Positions 7,975 through 19,721 of a stretch of 64,000 nt of DNA are shown here, piece by piece. The notes beneath the pieces are model-generated. The model was not told where the DNA came from and ran no database searches. It saw only the letters and a list, made by a program, of their open reading frames with translations. This DNA is from CAZADA01 sp964526675 (GTDB lineage: Bacteria; Pseudomonadota; Alphaproteobacteria; Caulobacterales; Maricaulaceae). Numbering within the stretch: the first letter of the stretch is position 1; each line of letters opens with the position of its first letter. The stretch lies in assembly GCA_964526675.1 (NCBI GenBank), contig CAZGLY010000012.1, positions 1 through 64,000 on the forward strand, written 5' to 3'. A program made the position numbers and the translations under genes.

Positions 7975-8520
7975 TTATTCGCGGGGGGACCGATCCTTCG
8001 AGCCCAGCAGCTGCGCAAGCCGCGCCGCTGGCGGCGGGTGCGGCCAGTCGAGCGCCGCGACCGCGTCTGGCGTGAGACCGTCTTCCGCAACCAGATGCGC
8101 GGCATAGGCCCATGACGCGCGCCGTCCGGTCCGGCAGTACAACACCGTCGCTCCCTCGGTGTCGCGCAGCAACGCCGTAAGCCGCGCGCGTTGGGATGGG
8201 TCGTAGCCGTCCCCACGGCCCATGGGGATCTCCCAATAGGACAGGCCCCGCGCCGCCGCTTCCGTCGCGGGGTTATAGGGCAGCGCGTCGATCTCGGCGC
8301 GCGAACGCATGTTCACCACCGTGGTCACACCGTCTGCGGCCCACGCGTCAAAGTCTGACAGGCTGGGCTGGCCCGCAAGAAACACGCGGCCATCGCGCGC
8401 GAGCAGGGGGGCGTCGTCGACCGGCGTGAGGTGCGGTTCGGCGTGGGCCGCGGCGATCGTGAGCGCCGCCATCATCGCGGCGACGACGTGAAGCAGGAAC
8501 CACCGAGGAGCGCAGGTCAT
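7975..8520 (-). CDS. exported DUF442/tyrosine-phosphatase-like protein
   Basis: 181 residues. An N-terminal signal peptide (about 1-27, ending AAAHA) is followed by a cysteine-phosphatase-like fold. GQPSLSDFDAWAADGVTTVVNMR and the active-site loop VLYCRTGRRA (Cys129) match the DUF442/beta-lactamase-hydrolase-like group, which uses a shortened CxxGxR loop. Substrate unknown. An export signal on this domain suggests a periplasmic role. It closes the carB-greA-ELM1 run, 40 nt after the ELM1 gene. Confidence 0.82.
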   Translation of the reverse strand: MTCAPRWFLLHVVAAMMAALTIAAAHAEPHLTPVDDAPLLARDGRVFLAGQPSLSDFDAWAADGVTTVVNMRSRAEIDALPYNPATEAAARGLSYWEIPMGRGDGYDPSQRARLTALLRDTEGATVLYCRTGRRASWAYAAHLVAEDGLTPDAVAALDWPHPPPAARLAQLLGSKDRSPRE

Positions 8521-8560
8521 GGGTCACTCGCATCCCGCCGCATCAGCCCGCGGCGCCGCT

Positions 8561-9550
8561 TCACCTGGCATGGGCGTCGTGGCGCAGCAAGAGCGCGGCC
8601 ACCGCTTCCGCGGCGCGGGCGGTCTCCGCCAGCGGACTGACCGACCATGGCGTGAGGTCGCCGGCCAACCAGCGCGCGGCGTCGCGGCCGATCAACGTGT
8701 CGTAGAGCTGGGCGAGCTTGCCGTCGCGCCCGGCCATCGGCGCGATCATCACCGGCAGCCCGGCGCTGGCGGCGTCGGTCAGCATGTTGACGCTGTCTTG
8801 GGTCACCAGGGCGATGTCGGCGGCCGCCAGGAAGGCGTGGTAGGGGTTCGCCCCGTCCGCGGCTCCGGTCCACAAGCGCACGTCGGGGTGATCGGCGGCC
8901 AGCGCGCGCAGCGGATCGACAAGATCCGTCGGCGTGCGGCGCGAGGTGGTGATCAGCGCGGACCCGCCCGCCCGTGCGTGCGCGCGCAACGCGTGCAGCA
9001 CGGCGTCAACCTGCGCGGGGGCGAAGCTGTGGCGTTTGGACGTGCCGCCCAAGAGCGCCGCGACCCGTGGATGGGGGAGACGATGCAGATCTGGGAAGGC
9101 GGACGCCGCCTGCTCAAGACCTTGAGCGGTGATTCGATTCGGCGCGCCGAGGATCGACAGCGCGTTGGCCCGCTCCAGGCCGTCATGTTGAGGCGCGATG
9201 ATCAGATCGAAGAGGTCGTAGGATCCCTTCGGGTCTTGGACGTAGACAAACTGTGCGCCGGACATGGCGTGTCGCGTTCGTCGCGCCGCCGCGACCGCCG
9301 ATCGACCGCAGCCGATCCAGAGATCCGGCGTTGAGCCCACGGCGCCGGAGTCTGCCGGCAGCGCCGAACCGCGCGCGGCCGACATCAATGTGGGCCGCGG
9401 CGCATGACGCCGTTCAATGGCGAGCGGCGTGAGCCGCGCAACCGCCTCCGCCAAGCCAAGCGCCTGGTTCTCCATGCCGATGCGGCCATCGGAGACGACC
9501 CAGCACACGGGGGTGTGCGCGTCGACGTCGAGAGGGGCGGCCGCGTCCAT
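8561..9550 (-). CDS. ELM1/GtrOC1-like (DUF1022) family protein
   Basis: 329 residues, resembling the mitochondrial-fission ELM1 family shared by plants and alphaproteobacteria. Diagnostic stretches are CWVVSDGRIGMENQALGLAEA, DLWIGCGRSAV, FVYVQDPK, DLIIAPQHD and the late TQDSVNMLTDAASAGLPV. The fold is predicted to be GT-B-like, so a glycosyltransferase-type activity is plausible but unproven. The start has AGGAAGCGG upstream. It lies 50 nt after greA, in one probable transcript with carB. Confidence 0.88.
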   Translation of the reverse strand: MDAAAPLDVDAHTPVCWVVSDGRIGMENQALGLAEAVARLTPLAIERRHAPRPTLMSAARGSALPADSGAVGSTPDLWIGCGRSAVAAARRTRHAMSGAQFVYVQDPKGSYDLFDLIIAPQHDGLERANALSILGAPNRITAQGLEQAASAFPDLHRLPHPRVAALLGGTSKRHSFAPAQVDAVLHALRAHARAGGSALITTSRRTPTDLVDPLRALAADHPDVRLWTGAADGANPYHAFLAAADIALVTQDSVNMLTDAASAGLPVMIAPMAGRDGKLAQLYDTLIGRDAARWLAGDLTPWSVSPLAETARAAEAVAALLLRHDAHAR

Positions 9551-9600
9551 GGGTCCCGCTTCCTACGCCTGGCTGGTCGTCGTCGCCACGCTCGCGGCGC

Positions 9601-10074
9601 TTACAGCCAACGGACCTTGAGGATCTCGTAAGACTTCGCGCCGCCGGGCGCCGCCACCTCGACGATATCGCCGACTTCTTTGCCGATCAGCGCGCGCGCA
9701 ATCGGCGAGGTGATCGAGATCTTTCCCGAGCGAACGTCAGCTTCATCCTCGCCGACGATTTTGTATTCGGCCTCTTCCTCCGTGTCCTCGTCATAGAGGC
9801 GGATGGTTGCGCCGAACTTCACCGTCGCGCCATTGAGCTTGGTGACGTCGATCACCTGCGCGCGCGACAGCTTGTCTTCAATGTCCATCACGCGTGTTTC
9901 AATGAAGCCTTGCCGTTCCTTCGCGGCATGGTATTCCGCATTTTCCGACAAGTCGCCGTGCGCGCGCGCTTCTTCGATAGCGGCGATGACAGCGGGACGT
10001 TCTACGGTTTTTAAACGTTTTAGTTCATCGTCGAGAGCGCGATGACCCTCGAGCGTCATGGGCACTTTTTGCAT
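9601..10074 (-). CDS. greA: transcription elongation factor GreA
   Basis: 157 residues, the normal length. The N-terminal coiled coil (residues about 5-75) contains the tip acidic residues in HGDLSENAEYHAAKE, which reach into the RNA polymerase secondary channel to trigger transcript cleavage. The C-terminal FKBP-like domain ends with SPIARALIGKEVGDIVEV. The start giving MQKVPMT is chosen because it matches the family; longer frames run into carB. It follows carB by 34 nt on the same strand, a common alphaproteobacterial order. Confidence 0.97.
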   Translation of the reverse strand: MQKVPMTLEGHRALDDELKRLKTVERPAVIAAIEEARAHGDLSENAEYHAAKERQGFIETRVMDIEDKLSRAQVIDVTKLNGATVKFGATIRLYDEDTEEEAEYKIVGEDEADVRSGKISITSPIARALIGKEVGDIVEVAAPGGAKSYEILKVRWL

Positions 10075-10108
10075 CTTTAGGTATAGTTTCCGTCTTGGGC
10101 CGAAACGG

Positions 10109-13432
<3,324 letters not shown>

Positions 13433-13567
13433 CCCCGCCTCCTTGATCCCGCGCCGCCCTCGGGCTGCGGGCAAATCCGCGCAGCTATAGGCGCGCGCGC
13501 GGCCGGCGGCAAGATGACCCGAGGCTCCGTTGCGTGGCCGCCTGGTGAACGCCGAGCGAGACACCAC

Positions 13568-13589
13568 GGTAATCTTTGTTAAGATTACC
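13568..13589. promoter_or_regulatory. perfect AT-rich inverted repeat between divergent genes
   Basis: GGTAATCTT and AAGATTACC form 9-bp arms around the loop TGTT. It is conspicuously AT-rich for this GC-rich genome. It lies in the 225-bp divergent gap, 136 nt from the carB start and 69 nt from the start of the plus-strand membrane protein. No T-tract follows, so it looks more like an operator or leader hairpin than a terminator. Confidence 0.5.
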
Positions 13590-13657
13590 CGACGCGCTAC
13601 GGAGGCGCTGCGCACGCGGCCGACGGGGACGGTCGGCGGCTTGGGGAGGTTGGGGCC

Positions 13658-14755
13658 GTGCTGAGTATTGAATCCAACGACATCGTCGTTTTTGGCGCGG
13701 GGGTGATGTCGAGCGTCTTGGTGCTGATGGTCGGCGTGTTCATCTCACGCCATCTCGCGCGCGCGCGCCGAGAAATCACATACGTTGAAGACATTCAAAT
13801 GTTGGCGCGCGAAAAGCTCGCATACCCGACGGAGCTGCGCAGCCTGTTTGAGCAAACGGGCGTGTTCGCCTACCGCCGGTACTTGATCGCGTTTTTGAAC
13901 ACCGGCACGGAAGCCCTGCGGTCCAGCGACATCAACGCGTCAGATCCGATCACCGTGCGTCTGGACGGCGTCGGCATTGACGAAGTACTGATCAAAGCGC
14001 AGTCGTCGCGCGGCATCGGCGCGCGCATTGAGACGCACAACGATCACTTCACATTGCACTTCGACGCCTTGGGCCGCCGCGAGGGCGTGAGCATTGTTTA
14101 TTTCGCCAAAGAGCGTAAAGACCCTGTGGTCACGGGAACGTTGATCGCGGGCTCGGTGAAGAAGCGCGATAAATCCAGCCAGGTCATGCAGGAGATTTCG
14201 ACCGTCCTGACACTGATGGTCTTGTTTGTCATCTTGGCGATTGTGGACTTTTCGGACGCGCTTCAGACGTTCTTCGGGTTTGAGCGCTTCTATGAGGTTT
14301 TGTTGCTGATCATCGTCGCGGCTTTGGGATCTGTTGCGATCCCGTGGTGGCATTTCTCGCGCCGGGCGAACTCCGTGGCGTTTGGCGACATCACCAGCGG
14401 CGAGGGGGACTACTATCCGGCGTCCGTGAAGTTCACCAATTTGGTGGGCGGCGGCCGGTCATCGTCGGGCGATGGGGCGAAATCACCCGCCGCCGCGGCG
14501 TCGCGCACCCCGTCGACGGCGTCTGGCGGCGGCCGCGGCGTCAATCCCTTCGCCCGCCCGCCGAAGCCTGAACCCCAATTCACGGAGCCGCCGAAGCCCG
14601 CGCCGATCGCGCCCGCTCCTGCGCCCGCCCATGCGTCCTCGCCCGCATTGGCGACGACGACATCCGCCGCCCCTCCGGCGGGGGACGGCGGCGCCGCGTC
14701 GGACGCCGGCGTCGACAAGAACGGGGCCGCCGAGACGGCCAAGACGAAGTCCTGA
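13658..14755 (+). CDS. hypothetical membrane protein with Pro/Ala-rich tail
   Basis: 365 residues. An N-terminal transmembrane segment (about 9-29, IVVFGAGVMSSVLVLMVGVFI) is followed by a soluble part of about 155 residues. Two more membrane segments follow (about 185-203 and 217-232). A 120-residue low-complexity tail rich in Pro, Ala and Ser comes last. I do not recognise the family. The soluble middle contains EDIQMLAREKLAYPTELRSL and VGIDEVLIKAQSS. The GTG at 13658 has GGGGAGG upstream. It is divergent from carB and has no obvious partner. Confidence 0.7.
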   Translation: MLSIESNDIVVFGAGVMSSVLVLMVGVFISRHLARARREITYVEDIQMLAREKLAYPTELRSLFEQTGVFAYRRYLIAFLNTGTEALRSSDINASDPITVRLDGVGIDEVLIKAQSSRGIGARIETHNDHFTLHFDALGRREGVSIVYFAKERKDPVVTGTLIAGSVKKRDKSSQVMQEISTVLTLMVLFVILAIVDFSDALQTFFGFERFYEVLLLIIVAALGSVAIPWWHFSRRANSVAFGDITSGEGDYYPASVKFTNLVGGGRSSSGDGAKSPAAAASRTPSTASGGGRGVNPFARPPKPEPQFTEPPKPAPIAPAPAPAHASSPALATTTSAAPPAGDGGAASDAGVDKNGAAETAKTKS

Positions 14756-14822
14756 CCTGCGTGGCCGGCGCGCGCGGAGGGCGCAGCGCGTGTAGTCCCG
14801 GTGGCGTGATCGTCGCTGCGGC

Positions 14823-15296
14823 TTAGGCGCGCGCCGCGGTCGGGCGCAAGGCCGACCGCCGCGCCGGCGCGTGCGGCCTCGGCGTCGGGTCCGCCACGAC
14901 GGCCTGATCCGCCATTTCCCGCAACAACGGGCCGATGGCTTTCGTCACGTAGTGGGCGTCCGCGAATTCGAACTTCGCGAGGTAGAGATCAATCTCGCTG
15001 CGGCTGACGCCGCCGTCGAGCGTCGTTTCGTCCGCCCCGGACACCACCACAATCGGCGCGTCGCTGAGATAGCGAACGCGCACAATGGCCTCGTCCAGGC
15101 TGAACGCGTCCGGCAGCCGCAAATCCAAGAGCGCCAAGTCCACCGCGATCCGCGCCAGATAGGTCTCCGCCTCGCGCAGGGTCGCGGCGCGCATGATCAC
15201 CGGCTCAACCCGGCGCATCGCGGCGCGCAAGCCGCGTTCCACCAGCAGCGCGTCCGCGTCGTCATCCTCGACGTGCAGTATCCTGGGGCGTCGCAT
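14823..15296 (-). CDS. single-domain response regulator
   Basis: 157 residues, essentially one receiver domain. The acidic patch is in ILHVEDDDAD, the phospho-acceptor Asp in LALLDLRLPD, the switch Ser in VVVSGAD and the conserved Lys in YLAKFEF. A basic, Pro-rich C-terminal tail follows with no output domain. The ATG at 15296 lies 5 nt past GGAGG and is preferred to the GTG two codons earlier. No cognate kinase is nearby; it could be a phosphorelay intermediate. Confidence 0.85.
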   Translation of the reverse strand: MRRPRILHVEDDDADALLVERGLRAAMRRVEPVIMRAATLREAETYLARIAVDLALLDLRLPDAFSLDEAIVRVRYLSDAPIVVVSGADETTLDGGVSRSEIDLYLAKFEFADAHYVTKAIGPLLREMADQAVVADPTPRPHAPARRSALRPTAARA

Positions 15297-15371
15297 CGCC
15301 ACCTCCCGTTAGCAGCCCCGGGAGGATCGACGTGCATGGCTAATGGAGTGTTGAGTCAGACAGTTAGCGGT

Positions 15372-15388
15372 TGCGACAGGCTGTCGCA
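15372..15388. repeat. 17-bp palindrome downstream of the glycosyltransferase gene
   Basis: TGCGACAG and CTGTCGCA flank a single G, a perfect 8+1+8 palindrome. It lies 23 nt past the glycosyltransferase stop and 75 nt before the response-regulator start, both on the minus strand. The one-base centre makes an RNA hairpin unlikely; a protein-binding site is more plausible. Confidence 0.4.
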
Positions 15389-15410
15389 CCACGCTCGCCG
15401 GCCATCGGAA

Positions 15411-17027
15411 TCATCCGGCGGGGGCCAAGGCGGTGCGGCGCGCAAACGCGTCGAGCGCGTCCCGCCACAACCCTGGCACGTCCTGGATGGCCGCGCCGCG
15501 CGCGCGGGCGGCCTGCGCGCGGGCGGCCCGCGCGTCCGGATCACGCGCCAGCGTCGCCAGCGCCTCGGCGAGCGCCGCTTCGTCGGCCACGTGGAAGTCC
15601 GGCCCCGCGACCACCGCGACATCGCCCACCGGCGGGGTCACGACGATCGCGCCGGCGTCCAGCGCCATCGCCGCTGACGTGCCGCCCCCTTGCCGCGCCG
15701 GGTTCGCCACGATGTCCAACGCGCGGCAGAAGGCGCGCAGATCCGTTTGGTAGCCGGTGTGGCGCGCCCGCCCGGCGAGGTTCGCATAAGGCGCAAACAC
15801 CGCGTCGCCTTGGTCGAGCTTGCCGGCGGTGCGGACATGAAGCGCCGGCGCTTGAGCGCACGCGGCGTCCAACGCCGCCAGGAACGTGGGGGTCAGTTCG
15901 TGATCGAGGCGGTTGCCGATCACGCCGACAAGGACGGCCTCCTCCGGCGCCTCGAGATCCGCGCGGGTCAATGCGGCCTCGGAGGTGGGAAGCTCGATGG
16001 CTGGGCGCGTGACGATCACCGCATCGCGATCGCGGCCGAGGCCCTCCAACACGGCTTCGTCCTCCGGCCGCGGCTCCCGCACCAAGAAGGTCGCCGGCGC
16101 CACAAAGGGATCCATGGCCTCCGTGGTTTGGTGGATCGCCACGTCGGTGAAGCGGCTGCAGAGGTCCGCGAGGACGTTGGTGGCGCCGTGGCCGATTACG
16201 AGGGCGGGTTTTGCCTCCGCAATCATGCGTAAGACGCCCTCCAAGGTGGGCAGGTCCGGCATCGGCGCGCTGACTTGGCGGAAGGGGATCTGCAAATCGC
16301 CGAACGTCAGCGCCTTCATGGTGTCGTAGCGGTCCAACCGCGCGCCAAGGAACGGCGCGTGCACCGCGCTCGGCGGCGTCATAGCGAATTGGTTGGCGTT
16401 GATGATGACGGGCAACCGGTTGAACGTCTGAATGAACACCCGCGCGTAGTTCAGCATGTCCCGCGTGGGCGCGTGGGTGTCGGCGCGCAAGAACTGCTGA
16501 ATGACGAACACGACGATGCGGTCGTCGCGCTCGCTCGCCGGGATCGGCGCGGGGATCGTGATGGCGCGTGCAATGTCGTCGACGACGCCGCGATAGAGCT
16601 TGTGTCGGCGCAGTTGGGCCGCCGCGCTTCCCATGGCGTCGCGATAGTGCGCGTTGAGCGCGTGGAGCACGAACAGCCGGGTGTCGACCGGCAGCGGCTC
16701 CACGTGGCGGATCAAGGCGATCAGTCGATCAGGGTCGCGTGTGACTCGCGCCACGGCGGACCGCAGATAAAGCCCGCGGTGGGGATCGGCCGTCACCGCG
16801 GCGGCGGCCTCGATGCGATGGACCGAGGCCGCGGCCTCCTCCGAAGGGGCGGCCCGCCACGCCGCGCCCCATTCGGCCACCTTGTCTTCGGCCTTCGCGA
16901 ACCCTTCGCCTGCGCAGCGCTTGGCGGCGGCCAGCATGCGGCGTTCAGCGGCCTCTACGGACTGGGCCGCGCCAACGGGAGCCGATGGCGTCGCGGTCTT
17001 TCGGGATTTTGCTTTGCGTGCGCTCAC
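15411..17027 (-). CDS. GT-B-like glycosyltransferase
   Basis: 538 residues. The N-terminal 130 residues are helical and Ala/Arg-rich. The middle contains FVIQQFLRADTHAPTRDMLNYARVFIQ and ALVIGHGATNVLADLC. The C-terminal half has the donor-site pattern of GT-B enzymes: VGVIGNRLDHELTPTFLAAL, then VANPARQGGGTSAAMALDAGAIVV. The start is GTG at 17027, which overlaps the upstream epimerase stop by 4 nt (GTGA); a longer frame to 17435 is only antisense-frame noise. It is last of a coupled minus-strand run, so it probably transfers the sugar made by its neighbours. Confidence 0.8.
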   Translation of the reverse strand: MSARKAKSRKTATPSAPVGAAQSVEAAERRMLAAAKRCAGEGFAKAEDKVAEWGAAWRAAPSEEAAASVHRIEAAAAVTADPHRGLYLRSAVARVTRDPDRLIALIRHVEPLPVDTRLFVLHALNAHYRDAMGSAAAQLRRHKLYRGVVDDIARAITIPAPIPASERDDRIVVFVIQQFLRADTHAPTRDMLNYARVFIQTFNRLPVIINANQFAMTPPSAVHAPFLGARLDRYDTMKALTFGDLQIPFRQVSAPMPDLPTLEGVLRMIAEAKPALVIGHGATNVLADLCSRFTDVAIHQTTEAMDPFVAPATFLVREPRPEDEAVLEGLGRDRDAVIVTRPAIELPTSEAALTRADLEAPEEAVLVGVIGNRLDHELTPTFLAALDAACAQAPALHVRTAGKLDQGDAVFAPYANLAGRARHTGYQTDLRAFCRALDIVANPARQGGGTSAAMALDAGAIVVTPPVGDVAVVAGPDFHVADEAALAEALATLARDPDARAARAQAARARGAAIQDVPGLWRDALDAFARRTALAPAG

Positions 17028-18067
17028 AGCATTTTTCCGCCCATGGCGAGCTTCGCCACGAGCGTCTCCGCATCGCGCAGCTTTTGGTACCATTTCACCG
17101 TCCAGGCGCGCTCGTCGTCGATCGCCAGACGGCCAGCCTTCAGCGCCTCGTAGATCGCCAACGCGCCTTCTTCGATCGTCACGTCGGGCCTGAAGCCCAT
17201 GACGGTCGCGGCTTTCTCGAAGCTCACATTGTAGGAGCGCCGATCCGGGTCGAGGTCGTGGACCTCGATCTCCAACGGGAAAGGCAGGATTTCCCGGAGC
17301 AAACAGGCCAGCGGAAAGATCTGCAGATTGCGCAGGCCGATGTTGAACACCTGTCCGCACACGGTCGCGGGCTCTTGCGCAAACACGTGCATGACCGCGC
17401 GCGCCACGTCGTTCACGTGCACGAAGGGCCGCCACTGCTTGCCGGAGCCGTGGACGTCGATGCGGCCCTTCAGCGCCGCCGCCCGGACCATGGCGTTCAC
17501 CGCCAAGTCAAAGCGCATCCGCGGCGAGAGGCCGAACACCGTCGCGAGCCGCAAGGCCGTCACCGCGTAACCGTCCTCCGCGTGGGGCAGGAGGGCGCTT
17601 TCAGCGGCCAGGTTCATCGCCGCATAGGTGGTCAGCGGCGCGGTCTCGGACGTTTCGTCCACGCCGCGGGTCGAACCGGCGCCGTAGACGGAGCACGACG
17701 AGAGCAGCACGTGGCGCTCCACCCCGGCGGCCTTCGCCGCCAGCGCGAGGCGCTCACGGGCGAGAAAGTTGATCGCGCGGGTGAGGCTGGGGTCGAGATC
17801 CCCGGCCGGGTCATTCGAGAGGGCCGCAAGGTCCGCCACGCCCCACACGCCCTCTAAGAGGCCCGCGTCCATCGTGCGCACATCCGCGCGCACGATCTCC
17901 AAGCGCTGGTGGTCGCGCACCTCCGCCAGCGTCTCCTCACCGAAATAGAAGCGATCGACGGCGCGCACGGCGTAGCCGGCCTGCAGCAGCGCCGGCGTCA
18001 GCACCGCGCCGACATACCCCCCGGCGCCGGTCACGAGGATCCTCTTGGCGGCGGCCTTCGCGATCAC
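17024..18067 (-). CDS. NAD-dependent epimerase/dehydratase (extended SDR)
   Basis: 347 residues. The Rossmann motif GAGGYVG is at 14-20 and the SDR serine lies in LLSSCSVYGAG. The position of the catalytic Tyr-x-x-x-Lys reads Tyr148-Ala-Ala-Met-Asn152, so the usual lysine appears replaced by asparagine. A sugar-nucleotide-type C-terminal part follows (WRPFVHVNDVARAV, then a VFNIG motif). It starts with GTG overlapping the aminotransferase stop by 4 nt and is itself overlapped by the glycosyltransferase gene. The activity may be changed; a sugar-nucleotide role is inferred from context. Confidence 0.88.
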   Translation of the reverse strand: MIAKAAAKRILVTGAGGYVGAVLTPALLQAGYAVRAVDRFYFGEETLAEVRDHQRLEIVRADVRTMDAGLLEGVWGVADLAALSNDPAGDLDPSLTRAINFLARERLALAAKAAGVERHVLLSSCSVYGAGSTRGVDETSETAPLTTYAAMNLAAESALLPHAEDGYAVTALRLATVFGLSPRMRFDLAVNAMVRAAALKGRIDVHGSGKQWRPFVHVNDVARAVMHVFAQEPATVCGQVFNIGLRNLQIFPLACLLREILPFPLEIEVHDLDPDRRSYNVSFEKAATVMGFRPDVTIEEGALAIYEALKAGRLAIDDERAWTVKWYQKLRDAETLVAKLAMGGKML

Positions 18068-19245
18068 GCGGCGCGCTCCGCGGTTGGGAGGGCGGCGCGC
18101 ACAGCCTCGATGACCTGGCTTTGCTCCGCTTCGCTCAAGCTGGGATAAAGCGGCAGCGACACCACGCCGTCGCCCCAGGCGTCCGCGACGGGCGTCCCGC
18201 CTGGCGTGGCGGCGGCGGCGTCGCGATAGAGGCTCAAGCGTGTCAAAGCCCGATAGTTCACGGTCGCGCCAATCCCAGCCTGGGCCAGGGCGGCCAGCAA
18301 CGCGTCGCGCCGTCCCGCGCCGACGAAGACCGGAAACAGATGATGCGCGTGCACCGCCCCGGGCGCCGTCGTCGGCAGGCGCACGTCGGCGTCCGCCAGG
18401 CCCTCACGGTAGCGATCAGCGAGCGTCTCGCGACGCACCCGCATCGCGTCCGCGCGCGCGATCTGCGGCGGCAGCAGCGCGGCCAGCACGTCGGGCAGGT
18501 TGGCCTTCACACCTAAGCGCTCCACGTCCCAGTGACGGTAGGCGCCGGCCTTGAAGCGATCGATCGCGCCCGCGCTCATGCCGTGCAGGCGGGTGCGCAG
18601 CACCGTGTCCCCGAACGCGGCGTCGCGGCTGATCACGGCGCCGCCCTCGCCGCAGGTCACCGTCTTCGTGGCGTAGAACGAGAAGATCGCGCAATCGCCA
18701 TGGCGACCCGGACGGGCGCCGTCACGCAAGCCCTCGAAGCAATGGGCCGCGTCCTCGAGGATCCGCACGTCGCTGCGCCCTTGAGCGTCGAGGAAGGCGC
18801 GCAACGCCGCCACATCAGCCATCTGGCCGTAGAGATGCACCGGCATCACCACGCGCGTTCGCGGCGTGAGCGCGGGCGCGAGCGTCTCCGGCGTCATGAG
18901 CAAGGTCGCGCTGTCCACATCGCACAGGACCGGACGGGCCCCGATCAGCGCGGCCACATTGGCGCAGGCGACAAACGTCATGGCCGGCACAATCACCTCG
19001 TCGCCCGGCTGAACGTCCCAGGCCAGGAGCGCCGCCAGCGCGCCGTTGGTCCAGCTGTTTGTGAGGGCCGCGAAGGGGACGTCGAAGCGATCGCGAAGCT
19101 GGGCTTCGACCGCGCGCCCCACGTCCCCGGACGTCAGAAACGGCGTTGCGAGCACATCCGCAATCGGCGCGGCGTCTTCCGCGGTGAGGCCGTGGCGATG
19201 AAAGGGTACGCTGTGAGTCAAAGACGCCATGGTGTTGAAAGCCAT
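18064..19245 (-). CDS. DegT/DnrJ/EryC1/StrS-type PLP aminotransferase
   Basis: 393 residues, a sugar aminotransferase of the perosamine/desosamine type. The PLP-binding Lys194 is in FYATKTVTCGEGG, with EVIVPAMTFVACANVAALIGARPV, PVHLYGQMAD and EDAAHCFEG at the expected places. It transfers an amino group, usually from glutamate, to a keto-sugar nucleotide. The ATG at 19245 is used; one five codons later is possible. It heads a coupled run aminotransferase-epimerase-glycosyltransferase. Confidence 0.94.
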   Translation of the reverse strand: MAFNTMASLTHSVPFHRHGLTAEDAAPIADVLATPFLTSGDVGRAVEAQLRDRFDVPFAALTNSWTNGALAALLAWDVQPGDEVIVPAMTFVACANVAALIGARPVLCDVDSATLLMTPETLAPALTPRTRVVMPVHLYGQMADVAALRAFLDAQGRSDVRILEDAAHCFEGLRDGARPGRHGDCAIFSFYATKTVTCGEGGAVISRDAAFGDTVLRTRLHGMSAGAIDRFKAGAYRHWDVERLGVKANLPDVLAALLPPQIARADAMRVRRETLADRYREGLADADVRLPTTAPGAVHAHHLFPVFVGAGRRDALLAALAQAGIGATVNYRALTRLSLYRDAAAATPGGTPVADAWGDGVVSLPLYPSLSEAEQSQVIEAVRAALPTAERAA

Positions 19246-19460
19246 TCTGTGACGCGTCGCCTTATCGCGGAAACACCTTTACAGATTGCTGGCGTGTTGG
19301 GGTGGTTTGGTGAACAGGTGTTCATGGCATGAGTGTTTTGGTCGTATTTTAGCTGCCTTTGAGTCGATTGCGCCCAGTGCGTGCGCGTGACGGGTTTAGG
19401 CGGCGTTCAGTCCAGACATGATAGCTCCGCAAGCGTCGCCGGCCGCCCGGGAGAGTGTTG

Positions 19461-19721
19461 ATGGACGCGCGCGCCTTCCTTTCGGAGTGTTTGCAAGCCG
19501 GAGCGCCGCCGGAGGCGGCGTCGCGCGACACCTGGCCGGCCTGGGACAGCTTCGCGCACCTCAGTCTCATGCTCGCGCTGGAGCAGCGGTTTGGCGTGGC
19601 GTTGACCGACGAGAACGTGGCGCGGTTTTCCAGTTTGGCCGCGTTGGAGGCGCTGTTCGCGGAGCGCGGCCTGGCGTCAGCCGGCGAGCGGCGGGGTGAC
19701 GTCGATCAGGGGGAGCCCTGA
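19461..19721 (+). CDS. stand-alone acyl carrier protein
   Basis: 86 residues with the carrier-protein pattern WDSFAHLSLMLALEQRFG; Ser30 is the expected phosphopantetheine site. It does not look like the fatty-acid AcpP but like carriers embedded in polysaccharide or natural-product loci. The ATG at 19461 follows GGGAGA. It is transcribed against its neighbours, and its last 45 nt overlap the 3' end of the methyltransferase gene on the other strand. The attached acyl or amino-acyl group is unknown. Confidence 0.8.
   Translation: MDARAFLSECLQAGAPPEAASRDTWPAWDSFAHLSLMLALEQRFGVALTDENVARFSSLAALEALFAERGLASAGERRGDVDQGEP

Noticed and set aside
19255..19340. Possible sigma54 promoter before the ACP gene (TGGCGTG near 19289)
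   Set aside because: The -12 element TTGC is not present at the required spacing.
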